Shown here piece by piece: positions 17,868-27,271 of a stretch of 64,000 nt of DNA (positions within the stretch are counted from its first letter, which is position 1; every line of letters begins with the position of its first letter). The notes below the pieces were generated by a model. The model worked only from the letters and a program-made list of their open reading frames with translations. It did no database searches and was not told the DNA's origin. The position numbers were made by a program, and so were the translations under genes. Source of the DNA: Caballeronia sp. M1242 (GTDB lineage: Bacteria; Pseudomonadota; Gammaproteobacteria; Burkholderiales; Burkholderiaceae). The stretch lies in assembly GCF_017220215.1 (NCBI RefSeq), contig NZ_CP071129.1, positions 1,426,001-1,490,000 of the forward strand, read 5' to 3'.

Positions 17868-18391
17868 GCAAGCACTCGAACTCTGTCGATGAACATGTGC
17901 AGCACGGCGACATTCACGTCGTCGGCCTGCAGCGCCTTGGCGATGTCGAGTAAGCGCGCCGTTCGCGTCAAGTACGCCGAGCAACGCTGCCTCCAGCTCA
18001 CGCGCAAGCACTCGAACTCTTTCGGCAAACATGAGCGGCACGGCAACATTCACGTCATCGGCCTGCTGCGCCTTGGTGATGTCGAGTGAACTCGCCGTTC
18101 GCATCAAGTACGCCGCGCAACGCTGCCTCCAGCCCACGCGCAAGCACTCGAACTCTGTCGGCAAACATGAGCGGCACGGCAACATTCACGTCATCGGCCT
18201 GCTGCGCCTTGGCGATGTCGAGTAAGCGCGCCGTTCGCATCAAGTACGCCGAGCAACGCTGCCTCCAGCCCGCGCGCAAGCACTCGAACTCTGTCGGCAA
18301 ACATGAGCGGCACGGCAACATTCACGTCATCGGCCTGCAGCGCCTTGGCGATGTCGAGTAAGCGCGCCGTTCGCATCAAGTACGCCGCGCA
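17868..18391. repeat. Four-copy 136-bp tandem array overlapping the end of the NCS1 permease gene
   Basis: The segment GCAAGCACTCGAACTCT recurs at 17868, 18004, 18140 and 18276, an exact 136-bp period. Each unit also contains CATCAAGTACGCCG(C/A)GCAAC, which is the reverse complement of the last codons and stop (VARRT-stop) of the permease gene; the genuine copy is at 18374-18394. Copies are about 90-95 percent alike by eye. 136 is not a multiple of three, so frames shift between copies. Open frames of 60-140 codons across the array are by-products of the repetition. Confidence 0.85.
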
Positions 18392-19854
18392 ACACGCATG
18401 AAGACGATATAAAGCAACGCCCCCGCCACCGCGCCGATCAGCCAGCCGAGGTTGTTCGGCGGCAGCGCCTTGAGCAGTTGCGTCGACAGTTCCCAGCCGA
18501 CCGAGATCACGCCGGACACGATCAGCGCCGCCAGCCCGACCTTGTTCCAGCCGCCGTCGTAGTAGAAGCGCGAGCCGGGCTGCATGGTGTACAGCTCGGC
18601 GGCGTTCACGTGCTGACGCTTCACGAGGTAATAGTCGGCGATCATCACGCCATAGAGCGGCGCGAGCACCGCGCCGAACACCGACACGAAAATCGTGATC
18701 GCCTTCGGGCTATCGACGAAGATCCACGGACACACGACCACCGCGAGCACCGACGCGATCAGCCCGCCCTTCTTGAAGTCCACGTGCTTCGGGAACAGAT
18801 TCGCGATGTCGTAGGCCGGCGATACGAAGTTCGCGACGATATTGATGCCCATCGTCGCGATCACGAACGTAATGCTGCCGACCGCCACCGCGAGCTTGTT
18901 GTCGATGCGCGAGACGATCTCGACCGGGTCCATGATCATCGCGCCGAATACTTTCTCGCTGCCCGCCGTGACGATCACGGTGATGATGGCGAACGCAATG
19001 AAGTTGAACGGCAGGCCCAGGAAATTGCCGATCTTCATCTGTCGCTCGCTCTTCGCAAAGCGCGAGAAGTCCCCGAAATTCAGCAGCAGTGCGGCGAAAT
19101 AGCTCACGACGAGCAGAATGGCGTTCACCATCGCGTGCAGTTGCTCGTCGCCCGGCAGCACCTTTCCCGAGAGCGTGAGGTTGAGGCTGCCGAGCCCCGC
19201 GCGATACAGAATCCATCCCATCAGAAAGAACATCACGACGTACACCGCCGGCCCGCAAAAGTCGATGAACTTGCGGATAATCTCCATGCCACGCTGAAAG
19301 ATCACGAGTTGCAGCAGCCACATGAAGAGAAAGCTGACCCAGCCGAGCATGTCGAGCCGCAGAAAGCTCGAATCGCGCAACGCCGCGGCCGACGGCACGA
19401 AGAGCAAGAGCAGCGTAGCCACCGCCTTCGACGCGAAATAGGTCTGCACGCCATACCAGACAATGCCCACGACGCCGCGAATCAGCGCGGCGAGGTTCGC
19501 GCCCATCACGCCCATCGAGACGCGCGCCATCACGGGGAATGGAATGCCGTGCACGAGGCTCGGCTTGCCGACCCAGTTCATCAGCACATAGACCACAAGA
19601 ATGCCGATGGTCATCGCAAGCAGGACCTGCCAGCCCGAGAGCCCGAGCAGAAAGAGGCTCGCCGCGAACGTGTAGCCGCCGACGCTGTGCACGTCCGACA
19701 TCCACATCGCGAAGATGCTGTAGCCGGTCCATGTGCGCCGCGCGCGCGGCACGGGCGCGAGGTCGTGGTTGTAGAGGCGCTCGTCCGCGTTGACGACTTC
19801 GACATCGGCGCCCGGACCGAGCGCGGAGGTATTCGCGACGTGCGAAGCTGGCAT
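18376..19854 (-). CDS. NCS1-family nucleobase/cation symporter
   Basis: A 492-residue inner-membrane protein with twelve predicted spans. The N-terminal part NHDLAPVPRARRTWTGYSIFAMWMSDVHS is the NCS1 (purine/cytosine/allantoin/hydantoin permease) signature. The segment IRGVVGIVWYGVQTYFAS gives the substrate-site helix. It imports a nucleobase or related heterocycle with Na+ or H+; the exact substrate cannot be told. AGAGGGG upstream of ATG 19854 fixes the start. The last codons are part of the 136-bp repeat array downstream. No catabolic enzymes are adjacent. Confidence 0.88.
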   Translation of the reverse strand: MPASHVANTSALGPGADVEVVNADERLYNHDLAPVPRARRTWTGYSIFAMWMSDVHSVGGYTFAASLFLLGLSGWQVLLAMTIGILVVYVLMNWVGKPSLVHGIPFPVMARVSMGVMGANLAALIRGVVGIVWYGVQTYFASKAVATLLLLFVPSAAALRDSSFLRLDMLGWVSFLFMWLLQLVIFQRGMEIIRKFIDFCGPAVYVVMFFLMGWILYRAGLGSLNLTLSGKVLPGDEQLHAMVNAILLVVSYFAALLLNFGDFSRFAKSERQMKIGNFLGLPFNFIAFAIITVIVTAGSEKVFGAMIMDPVEIVSRIDNKLAVAVGSITFVIATMGINIVANFVSPAYDIANLFPKHVDFKKGGLIASVLAVVVCPWIFVDSPKAITIFVSVFGAVLAPLYGVMIADYYLVKRQHVNAAELYTMQPGSRFYYDGGWNKVGLAALIVSGVISVGWELSTQLLKALPPNNLGWLIGAVAGALLYIVFMRVARRT

Positions 19855-20042
19855 GATCGTCCCCTCTGTTCAAAGCGTCGAGCCGCATCGAGCAAGCGTT
19901 GCTTGCAACGCAAACGACCGACAAATGAAACCGCGATGGAGATGCGAATCGCCAGATCCGGGGAAAAGCGCGCGGGCCCGGCCACGGCGGGCGCGCGCCC
20001 GCCGTTACAGAGAGATTAAAGTAAAACGGCGCGCTTGCCGAT

Positions 20043-20255
20043 ATGCGGAGCATGAGAAAAAAACGCCTTCCCGCCCGCGATGTGAATCTCGCCTTCGCCG
20101 CTGCCGCCGAAGCCCTCGCGCTCATCTGCCGGTTGCGCCGCATCGACGCGGCCGATCTGCCGGCACAGGATGTCGATGCGCTGCTCGACATCGCGTTCGA
20201 AGAAGCCGCGCAGCAAGCCGCCGCACGCCGCACGAAGGCGCATCGCGCGGGATAA
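20043..20255 (+). CDS. Possible small hypothetical protein
   Basis: A 70-codon frame (68 if ATG 20052 is used). Its product is Ala/Arg-rich and helical (LAFAAAAEALALICRLRRID, then VDALLDIAFEEAAQQAAARR). It sits between the divergent NCS1 gene and the downstream YihY gene. No strong ribosome site is visible and the family is unrecognised. The even helical pattern is more gene-like than most chance frames here, but it could still be spurious. Confidence 0.35.
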   Translation: MRSMRKKRLPARDVNLAFAAAAEALALICRLRRIDAADLPAQDVDALLDIAFEEAAQQAAARRTKAHRAG

Positions 20256-20358
20256 ACCGCGCTTCGGGCGTGCAAGTTGCTTGGCGGCTTGTCGTCCCGT
20301 CGCCCTGAACATGGGGCTGGCCATCGTGCGAGGGCCGCACACGCGCCGCGGAGGTTCC

Positions 20359-21270
20359 ATGTCGAAGATTCTCGGCCCCGTGCTCGGGCCACAGATCAAA
20401 AGCGTCGCGCGCCATCCGCTCGGATTTCTGACGCGAACGGTAAAGGCGTTTCGCGCGAATCAGGGCATGCTGCTCGCCGGCGCGGTGGCGTATTACGCGC
20501 TGCTTTCCATCGTGCCGCTCCTGATTCTCATCGTGATCGTGCTGTCGAAGTTCGTCGGTCAGCAGGAGTTGCTGGACACGCTCGCGCATCTGCTGGAATG
20601 GCTGGTGCCGGGACAGGCGCGCGCCATCGTGCGCGAGCTCGCCAATTTTCTGACGCATCGCGCGGTGATCGGCTGGCTGCTTCTCGTCACGATGATCTTC
20701 TTCAGCTCGCTCGCCTTCACCGTGCTCGAAAACGCGATGTCGGTCATCTTCGTGCACCGCGTCGCCATTCGACGGCGCCACTTTCTCTGGTCCGCGCTGC
20801 TGCCGTACTGCTACATCCTCTTTCTCGGCGTGGGCATGCTGATCGTCACGCTGGTGTCGAACGGCCTTCAGGCGATGGGCGATAACAGCGTCACCCTGCT
20901 CGGCTTCGAAGTCTCGCTCAAGGGCGCGTCGCGGCTGCTGCTGTATCTGCTCGGCGTGGCGGGCGAGGTGTTCGTGCTGACGTCCATCTATCTCGTGATG
21001 CCGGTGGGGCGGCCCTCGTTCAGGCTCGCGCTGCTCGGCAGCATCACCGCCGCCCTGCTCTGGGAGATCACGCGCCACGTGCTCGTCTGGTACTTCGCGA
21101 CGCTCTCGCAGGTGAGCGTGGTGTACGGCTCGCTCACGACCTCGATCGTCGTGCTCTTCAGCCTCGAAGCGCTCGCGACGCTGCTGCTCTTCGGCGCGCA
21201 GGTGATCTCGGAGTTCGAGCGTTTCGGCTTGCCGCAGCCGGAGAAGCCGCCCGCCTTTCGCACCGACTGA
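20359..21270 (+). CDS. YihY/BrkB-family inner-membrane protein
   Basis: A 303-residue protein with about six spans. The motif MLLAGAVAYYALLSIVPLLILIV near residues 36-58 is the hallmark of the YihY/virulence factor BrkB family. It was once annotated as RNase BN and is now regarded as a membrane protein of uncertain function. GGAGG four bases before ATG 20359 fixes the start. A hydrophilic tail ends EKPPAFRTD. The DMT gene follows 80 bp later on the same strand. Confidence 0.87.
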   Translation: MSKILGPVLGPQIKSVARHPLGFLTRTVKAFRANQGMLLAGAVAYYALLSIVPLLILIVIVLSKFVGQQELLDTLAHLLEWLVPGQARAIVRELANFLTHRAVIGWLLLVTMIFFSSLAFTVLENAMSVIFVHRVAIRRRHFLWSALLPYCYILFLGVGMLIVTLVSNGLQAMGDNSVTLLGFEVSLKGASRLLLYLLGVAGEVFVLTSIYLVMPVGRPSFRLALLGSITAALLWEITRHVLVWYFATLSQVSVVYGSLTTSIVVLFSLEALATLLLFGAQVISEFERFGLPQPEKPPAFRTD

Positions 21271-21350
21271 CACGTCGACTGACACACCGCGCGATGCCCG
21301 CGCGGCACGGTTGGGATACATTGGGCGCGTTGCCATCGCCGGGACTCCCG

Positions 21351-22217
21351 ATGGACGAAGCCCATCCCGATGCGTCGTCGCCGGCGCGCACCGCCACGCT
21401 CGCCGCGCTCGCGATGCTCGCGTTCGCCGGCAATTCGCTGCTGTGCCGCCTGGCGCTGAAGGGCACGAGCATCGATGCCGCGACGTTCACGTTCGTGCGC
21501 ATCGCGTCGGCGGCGCTCGTGCTGTGGCTGATTCTCGCGGCGCGCGGCGGCCATGCGCCGCGCGCCGGAAGCTGGGCGTCGGCCGCGATGCTCACGCTCT
21601 ATGCGGTCGCCTTCTCCTATGCCTATGTCGCGCTGTCGGCCGGCGCGGGCGCGCTGCTGCTCTTCGGCGCGGTGCAGGCGACGATGATCGGCTACGGTCT
21701 CTTTCTCGGCGAACACCTCACCGCGCGTCAATGGCTCGGCCTGACGCTCGCGCTCGCCGGCCTTGTCTGGCTCGTGCTGCCGGGACTGGCCGCGCCGCAG
21801 CCGTTGTCATCGGCGCTGATGGTCGTCGCGGGTGTCGGCTGGGGCGTGTATTCGCTAAGAGGCCGCGGTCTCGCTGATCCGACCGCCGCGACCGCCGGCA
21901 ATTTCCTGCGCGCGTTTCCCATCGCGGCGGCGGTTTTCGCGCTCGCTTACCGGCACGCGACGTTCGACGCCGCCGGCTTCGGCTATGCGCTGGCCTCGGG
22001 CGCGCTGACGTCGGGACTCGGATACATCATTTGGTATGCGGCGCTGAAGAAGCTCGAGCCCGCGACCGCCGCGACCGTGCAACTGAGCGTGCCGGTGCTT
22101 GCGGCAGCGGGCGGCGTCGCGCTGCTCGGCGAGGCGCTCAGTGTCCGCCTCGTCGTCAGTTCGGTGGCGATTCTCGGCGGTATCGCGCTCGTCAGCGCCA
22201 GTCGCCGAAAACGTTAG
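21351..22217 (+). CDS. EamA/DMT-superfamily transporter
   Basis: A 288-residue protein with ten predicted spans in two EamA repeats (first begins LAALAMLAFAGNSLLCRLAL; second near SSALMVVAGVGWGVYSLRG). It is a probable exporter of metabolites; the substrate is unknown. ATG 21351 (MDEAHPDASS) is chosen because the extra 19 residues from 21294 are not family-like. It may be co-transcribed with the preceding YihY gene. It is one of three EamA transporters in this window. Confidence 0.85.
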   Translation: MDEAHPDASSPARTATLAALAMLAFAGNSLLCRLALKGTSIDAATFTFVRIASAALVLWLILAARGGHAPRAGSWASAAMLTLYAVAFSYAYVALSAGAGALLLFGAVQATMIGYGLFLGEHLTARQWLGLTLALAGLVWLVLPGLAAPQPLSSALMVVAGVGWGVYSLRGRGLADPTAATAGNFLRAFPIAAAVFALAYRHATFDAAGFGYALASGALTSGLGYIIWYAALKKLEPATAATVQLSVPVLAAAGGVALLGEALSVRLVVSSVAILGGIALVSASRRKR

Positions 22218-22700
22218 AATGAGCGGCGCTGCATGCATTCGCCGCTTCCGTCTGTGCGCAAGGCAACCAAGCGAATCCTCGCTGATCTGAGGAATGGCGA
22301 TTGCGGTCGGCTGGCCTGCTCGATGCTACGGTAGTATTCGGTATTCGCGCGGTCACGTGCGGCAGCGTCATGCGCAGTGCGGCTTGCGGCCGGCAGTGCG
22401 CGTCGCGCAACACCGTGGCTACTGGCGATTGGCAGATTTTGCCGGCCTGCGGCAAGCCTTACATCGTTGCAGGCGGAACGGCCGGTTCTCCGCTTCCCGA
22501 TGAGCCACGCTCGGGGCAACGCCGTCGAGATCGGCCGCACGCTTTTTCAGTTTGATTATTCATTTCGAATGACGCGCGCAGCGTAAGGGCTCACGTCCAC
22601 TTCGCTTACGCGCTTCATCCGGCTTCCTGCGGCGACCCGCGCACGAACGCGCGCGCGGTCGGTGTCCGCCGCTGATGTACATGTTCTGGAGAGCGCAGCC
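22218..22700. other. 483-bp spacer, no gene seen; probable promoter region
   Basis: Short Arg-rich frames occur on both strands but lack ribosome sites and family signatures. The stretch CTTTTTCAGTTTGATTATTCATTTCG at about 22542-22567 is AT-rich relative to its surroundings and could hold a promoter for the membrane protein and diguanylate cyclase pair downstream. Confidence 0.4.
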
Positions 22701-23441
22701 ATGCCTCACCACGCTGAACTACCCGAAGAGCCGTTCGCTGGCGTCGCGACGCCAGCGAACGATCCTTCCGTACCGCTTGCCGCGTCCGAGACCGCGCCCG
22801 ACTTCGACGACGATCTCGACGCACCGCGCGCGCCCCTGCGCTTCGGGCGGCTCGCGCTCTGGATGGCGTCGGCGAGCGCGCTCGGCATCGGCGTGCTCGG
22901 CACGGTCGCCTACAGCATGTGGTTCAACCACGACCAGCGCGTCTATACGGAAGCGATGGCGAGCGCGCGCCGCACGCTCGGCATCGACCAGCCGGTGATC
23001 GCGGCCGGACCGCCCGCGCAAACGCTGTCGTCGGGCGTCGTGCAGGCACCACCGCCCACCACGAGCCTCGTCGCGGCGCACGCGGACACCACGGCACTCG
23101 CCGACAACCCGCCCGCCGACACATCCGGCACGACGAGCCTCGGACCCGTCGCGGTCGCGCCGGTGGCCACGGCCGCGACCGTCGCCGGCGCAGCGCAAGA
23201 TGCGGCGTCGCCATCGCGAACGGCGGCGACTCCTGCGTCGCAGACGGTCGCGGCGAATCGCCCTAATCGCGGCGCAAGCGGCCAGGCGGTGCGCACGGCG
23301 CAGGCGAAAGAGGCCCGGCATCGAGCGTCGCGCGCCAAGGCCGAGCCGGGACTTTTTGCCCGCGTGGGCGCGTTCTTTCATCGAGTGAGCTATCGACGCA
23401 ATGCCACATCCGGCCAGCGAGAGGAATATTCCCGTCCGTGA
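22701..23441 (+). CDS. Single-span membrane protein with Ala/Pro/Thr-rich periplasmic tail
   Basis: A 246-residue protein. It has an acidic cytoplasmic N-terminus (FDDDLDAP), one membrane helix (about residues 50-72, LALWMASASALGIGVLGTVA) and a long low-complexity Ala/Thr/Pro region. A basic C-terminal segment (RHRASRAKAEPGLFARVGAFFHRVSYRR) ends the protein. No known domain is recognised. GGAGAG seven bases before ATG 22701 supports the start. Its 3' end overlaps the diguanylate cyclase start by 41 bp, implying translational coupling and perhaps a shared role at the membrane. Composition suggests a flexible envelope-spanning linker. Confidence 0.65.
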   Translation: MPHHAELPEEPFAGVATPANDPSVPLAASETAPDFDDDLDAPRAPLRFGRLALWMASASALGIGVLGTVAYSMWFNHDQRVYTEAMASARRTLGIDQPVIAAGPPAQTLSSGVVQAPPPTTSLVAAHADTTALADNPPADTSGTTSLGPVAVAPVATAATVAGAAQDAASPSRTAATPASQTVAANRPNRGASGQAVRTAQAKEARHRASRAKAEPGLFARVGAFFHRVSYRRNATSGQREEYSRP

Positions 23442-24573
23442 GAACGGCGCGACGCAGGCGCTGGCGGCGCGCGCCGCGCGTGTGTTCGACGAAGCCCGCG
23501 CGCAGGCCGGGCGGCTGCGCATGCCTGGCCCGGCGCCGATGGCCGCCGCCGCGCTGCTGTGTCTTCTGATCGGCCTGCTGTTTCTCGCGTATCAGGTGCG
23601 CGGCATCTTCTCCGCGCAGCTCGAGCAGGAATACGTCGGGCTCGTGCTTCAGGCCGTCGAGCGCGCGGACGCGGCGCGCGCTTCGTCGATCGCGCTGAAG
23701 GACGCGTCCGCCACCGACGCGCAGCATCGTGCCGCATACCGCGAGGCGCGCATCGAGTGGGCGGCTCGGCTCGCGAGCCTGCACGCGCTGATCGCGTCGA
23801 GTCCCACGCCCGCGCCCGCGTTGCCGCCCTCCGCGCTATCCGCGGCGGCGGACTTCAATCAGGCGAGCGCCGCGCTCGATTCCGCCGACGCCTACTGGCG
23901 CGAGCAACGCGATCGCGCGAGCAGCGACGTGCGCGCGCGCATCGTCAGCGTGTCGCACACGTTGATTGCATTAACGGCGGTCGTGTTCGGCGTGCTCATC
24001 ACGGCGCTCGGCATGTATGCAAAACGCAATCGGCAGCTCGTCGGCATCTCCAGCGAATTCGAGCATGCGTCGCTGCACGACGCGATGACCGATCTGCCCA
24101 ATCGCCGCAAGCTCTTCGCGGCGCTGGAGGAATCGGCGGAAGCGCTCGCCGACGGTTCGCAGGCGAAGCGCATCGCCGTGCTGTATATCGATCTCGACGG
24201 CTTCAAGCGCGTCAACGACACGCTCGGCCACCGCATCGGCGATGAATTCCTGATCGCCGTGTCGCGGCGTTTCCGGCAGACCGTGCGCAACAACGATATC
24301 GTCGCGCGCATCGGCGGCGACGAATTCGCGGTGCTGGTCAGAGAGTTTTCGAGCGATCTGGAACTGGCGGCCATTGCGCAACGCATCATCCATTGCGTCG
24401 CGGAAACGGACACGCGCATGGGCTTGTCGCTCGTGCGCGCGAGCATCGGCATCGCGAGCTTTCCGGATCGCGTGACCGATTACTGGCGGCTCGTCGCGAC
24501 CGCCGACGAAACCATGTACGCCGTCAAGCGCAACGGCAAGAACGGCTACGCGTTCGCGTCGGCGGCCTCATAA
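23401..24573 (+). CDS. Membrane-bound diguanylate cyclase (GGDEF)
   Basis: A 390-residue protein that would make cyclic di-GMP from two GTP. Two membrane helices (about 47-65 and 185-205) enclose a periplasmic four-helix-type sensor of about 120 residues. The C-terminal GGDEF domain starts at HDAMTDLPNRRKLF, with the active-site motif GGDEF at residues 305-309. The inhibitory I-site RNND (296-299) sits exactly five residues before it, so product inhibition should be retained. No EAL domain follows. It overlaps the upstream membrane protein gene by 41 bp. The sensed signal is unknown. Confidence 0.9.
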   Translation: MPHPASERNIPVRENGATQALAARAARVFDEARAQAGRLRMPGPAPMAAAALLCLLIGLLFLAYQVRGIFSAQLEQEYVGLVLQAVERADAARASSIALKDASATDAQHRAAYREARIEWAARLASLHALIASSPTPAPALPPSALSAAADFNQASAALDSADAYWREQRDRASSDVRARIVSVSHTLIALTAVVFGVLITALGMYAKRNRQLVGISSEFEHASLHDAMTDLPNRRKLFAALEESAEALADGSQAKRIAVLYIDLDGFKRVNDTLGHRIGDEFLIAVSRRFRQTVRNNDIVARIGGDEFAVLVREFSSDLELAAIAQRIIHCVAETDTRMGLSLVRASIGIASFPDRVTDYWRLVATADETMYAVKRNGKNGYAFASAAS

Positions 24574-24600
24574 CTCCGCTTTGCTGGGCGATCGCCCGCG

Positions 24601-25512
24601 TCAGGCCGCCGCGCGCAAGTCTTCTTCGCCGCCGAGCGCTTCGGTCAGCGCCGCGAAAAGGCGCGCGAGCTCGCCCGTCATCAGCAGGAAGTCCGATTCG
24701 AAGCGTTCGTCGTCGTTCGCGGCGGTGGGATCGGCTGCTTCCTTGATGACGTCGAGCGGGCTCACGCGCTTGAGCGTGAGCGACGGCGTGAGCACGAACG
24801 ACACGCGGTCGTCCCAGGTCATCGCAAGACGCATGCACTGCTTGCCGGCTTCGATATGGCGGCGCATGTCCTCCGCTTCCAGCGCGTGACCGACGTAGCG
24901 CACGGTCGCATTGCCCTCGCCCGCCGAACGCAGTTCCGTGTCGCGATCGAGCGTGAAGCCCACGGGCGCGTCGCCCGTCAGCAGCCATTCCGTCATCGCC
25001 GAAACAGCCGAGCGCGCGACGCGCACGCTGGCGAGCGGCAAGTCCGTGACCGACTTCACCAGCAAGCCGATGATGTCGTCGGCGAGCGTGGCCGATGCCG
25101 CATCGATGGCGAGCCAGCCGTGCACCGGGTCGATCCACACGCGCGTATCGCGGCGAATGCTGAACGCGCGCGGCAGCAGTTCATCGGTCACCTGCTCCTT
25201 CAGTTCGCGCATCTGCTTGCGGCCCGGCTTGAAGCCCTGCTGCTCTTCGAGTTCCAGCGCGCGTTCCTTCGTGAATTGCGTGACTACCGACGCGGGCAAG
25301 AGCTTTTTCTCCGCGCGGTACGTGAGCAGCATCTGGCGATTCACGGTGTAGACGAGCGCATCGTCGCCGCGTGGCGAGACCCAGCCGCGCCGCTCGTTTT
25401 CGATGCTCGATGCATCGCTGAAAGCAAGCGGCGCGAGCCACTTCTGCATCTGATCGGGCGTGACGGTCCAGTGAACGGGAAGACGGTGAAGCTGAAGATT
25501 CTTGAACCACAT
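24601..25512 (-). CDS. rdgC: Recombination-associated protein RdgC
   Basis: A 303-residue cytoplasmic DNA-binding protein, the normal RdgC length. It begins [11 protein letters not shown], the characteristic start, and contains [16 protein letters not shown] and the conserved [15 protein letters not shown]. In other bacteria RdgC forms rings on DNA and modulates RecA activity. The start at 25512 follows the family consensus; a frame to 25563 adds an unlikely extension. It is convergent with the diguanylate cyclase (27 bases) and divergent from the small protein at 25680. Confidence 0.94.
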   Translation of the reverse strand: MWFKNLQLHRLPVHWTVTPDQMQKWLAPLAFSDASSIENERRGWVSPRGDDALVYTVNRQMLLTYRAEKKLLPASVVTQFTKERALELEEQQGFKPGRKQMRELKEQVTDELLPRAFSIRRDTRVWIDPVHGWLAIDAASATLADDIIGLLVKSVTDLPLASVRVARSAVSAMTEWLLTGDAPVGFTLDRDTELRSAGEGNATVRYVGHALEAEDMRRHIEAGKQCMRLAMTWDDRVSFVLTPSLTLKRVSPLDVIKEAADPTAANDDERFESDFLLMTGELARLFAALTEALGGEEDLRAAA

Positions 25513-25679
25513 GGCGGCGCTTTCGATGTTGTTCGGAAAAGCGGGCCATTCTATACGACGCATGCGGCGTGGCGCGAGCCGCCGGCTTCATGCAGAGCGA
25601 CGCGGCGCATCCATCGGCAGAAACGGGGCTACACTGAGGGCGCTCGATCGCACGCGTGCATCGGGCGAGGAGGGTTGGA

Positions 25680-25997
25680 ATGATCGATCTAGACGCGAAC
25701 CGCACGTTCCGCGGCCTACCGCTCACGCCTGAGCAGGACGCCGAAGTCAGACACTACATCAAGAAGAAAAAGCAGCGCGGCGAGCCGTGGAATACACCCG
25801 AATTGCGCGCGATGCTGCGCGACATGCTGGAGCCGCCCGACGAAGAAAGCGCGCTGGATGAAGTCGCGGACGATGACGCCCGCGCGGTGGCCGAACGGGC
25901 TTCGGCTTTCATCGACGATGTCATGGACCCGATCGAAAGCAGCGAGGAATGGCACGCGGCAATGGAAGCCGAAGCGATGAAAGGCCCGCGGCGTTGA
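25680..25997 (+). CDS. Conserved small hypothetical protein
   Basis: A 105-residue acidic soluble protein (MIDLDANRTFRGLPLTPEQD...). It has a basic KKKKQRGEPW patch early and an acidic, helical second half (LDEVADDDARAVAERASAFI). No family with known function is recognised. A strong GAGGAGGG five bases before the ATG shows it is a real gene. It is divergent from rdgC. Confidence 0.7.
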   Translation: MIDLDANRTFRGLPLTPEQDAEVRHYIKKKKQRGEPWNTPELRAMLRDMLEPPDEESALDEVADDDARAVAERASAFIDDVMDPIESSEEWHAAMEAEAMKGPRR

Positions 25998-26059
25998 TAT
26001 GCATGGTTGACCCGAGAAGCGCCGGCGTGGACCGGCGCCGTTCGCGTCCGCACGCTCGT

Positions 26060-26218
26060 TCAGTGCCTGCGATGCGTCCAGTCTCGCGGCGGATGCGTGT
26101 CCAGCCAGCGCGCTTTCGGCGGATGAATGTTCGGATGTTTGTGATGCATCACGAGAATCACGATGGCGCATAACACCACGACGACTCCCACCATCAAGCT
26201 GATCATCGGCTCGGTCAT
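26060..26218 (-). CDS. 52-residue single-span membrane protein
   Basis: This frame is short, but AAGGAGG lies five bases before its ATG at 26218. The product begins MTEPMISLMVGVVVVLCAIV, one transmembrane helix (about residues 6-26), followed by a basic, Pro/His-rich tail (MHHKHPNIHPPKARWLDTHP...RRH). Small inner-membrane proteins of this kind often modulate larger complexes. It is convergent with the small protein at 25680 and lies directly downstream of the EamA gene on the same strand (72 bp). Confidence 0.75.
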   Translation of the reverse strand: MTEPMISLMVGVVVVLCAIVILVMHHKHPNIHPPKARWLDTHPPRDWTHRRH

Positions 26219-26290
26219 CGCAACCTCCTTCGGGCTCGAGGGGCAACGCTTTTATTGTAGGTGCTGGCGTCGCTGCAAGACACGCGAATC

Positions 26291-27118
26291 TCATGCGCCG
26301 ATGCACACCGCGCCCGCCGCGATCACGCAACAGGCCAGCAGGCGTCGCGCGGTCAGTTGCTCGCCGAGGAAGATGCGCCCGATGAGCGCCGCGAACACGA
26401 CGCTGGTTTCGCGCAGAGCGGAGACGGCGCCCATCGCGCCGAACTGCATCGCCCAGATGACGATGCCGTATGCGGCCACCGACACGAGCCCGCCGGCCAC
26501 GTTCTGCGCGACGGCGGCGGCGGGCGCGCGCAACGCATGCCGCCCTCGCAGCGCGACGAAAAGCGGCAGCATCAGCAGATAGAACGCAAACATCCACGCC
26601 GTATAGGAGAGCGCGTGCCCCGAAGCCCGCACGCCGATGCCGTCGATCACGGTGTAGACGGCAATGGTCGCGCCCGTGACGAACGCGGCCAACGCGCCCT
26701 TTCCCGACAGATTGCCGCGCTGCAACGCGAGCCATACGATGCCCGCCGACACCATCACGATACCCACCACGGGAAGCGCGCCCGGATGCTCGCGCGCGAA
26801 GAATGCCGCGCCGAGTGCGACGAGCATCGGCGAAGAACCGCGCGCGATGGGATACGTCGCGCCGAGGTCGCCGCCCTGATAGGCGCGCACGAGCGCCATG
26901 TTATAGCCGATATGCACGAGCCCCGACGCCACGATGCACGGCCATGCGCCGCTCGCGGGCAGCGGCAAGAACGGAATGGCCACGACGGACACGATGCCGA
27001 TGCAAAGGCTCATCCACGTCATGGAGAGGAAGCGGTCCGCGTTGCCGTGCAGCATCGCGTTCCAGGTCGCGTGTAAAAGTGCGGCGAAGAGCACGCAGCC
27101 GCCTACGTAGCTGAACAT
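26291..27118 (-). CDS. EamA/DMT-superfamily transporter
   Basis: A 275-residue membrane protein with about nine or ten spans. It begins MFSYVGGCVLFAALLHATWNAMLH; the HATWNA motif is typical of one EamA subgroup. The second repeat starts near LAAFVTGATIAVYTVIDGIG. ATG 27118 is used because a longer open frame upstream overlaps the selenium-binding protein gene on the opposite strand. It is divergent from that gene with 153 bp between. Substrate is unknown. Confidence 0.86.
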   Translation of the reverse strand: MFSYVGGCVLFAALLHATWNAMLHGNADRFLSMTWMSLCIGIVSVVAIPFLPLPASGAWPCIVASGLVHIGYNMALVRAYQGGDLGATYPIARGSSPMLVALGAAFFAREHPGALPVVGIVMVSAGIVWLALQRGNLSGKGALAAFVTGATIAVYTVIDGIGVRASGHALSYTAWMFAFYLLMLPLFVALRGRHALRAPAAAVAQNVAGGLVSVAAYGIVIWAMQFGAMGAVSALRETSVVFAALIGRIFLGEQLTARRLLACCVIAAGAVCIGA

Positions 27119-27271
27119 CCGTGGAACCGTCCTCTTTTGAGAAGTGCCCAGTCTAAGCCAGACGGGATTGCGACGCGACAGCTTTGTATTGCGCAATCCC
27201 TTATATGCGAGCCGCCGCATGCGCTGCAACCATGTCCTATAGTGCAGAGGACCGCATGAGGGAGACACGAC

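Noticed and set aside
17868..18391. Several 60-140-codon frames with similar proteins
   Set aside because: They are the 136-bp repeat read in shifting frames; none has a ribosome site or a constant frame between copies.
18478..20019. 513-codon plus-strand open frame
   Set aside because: Antisense to the NCS1 permease, which has full family motifs; the frame is open only because of strong GC bias.
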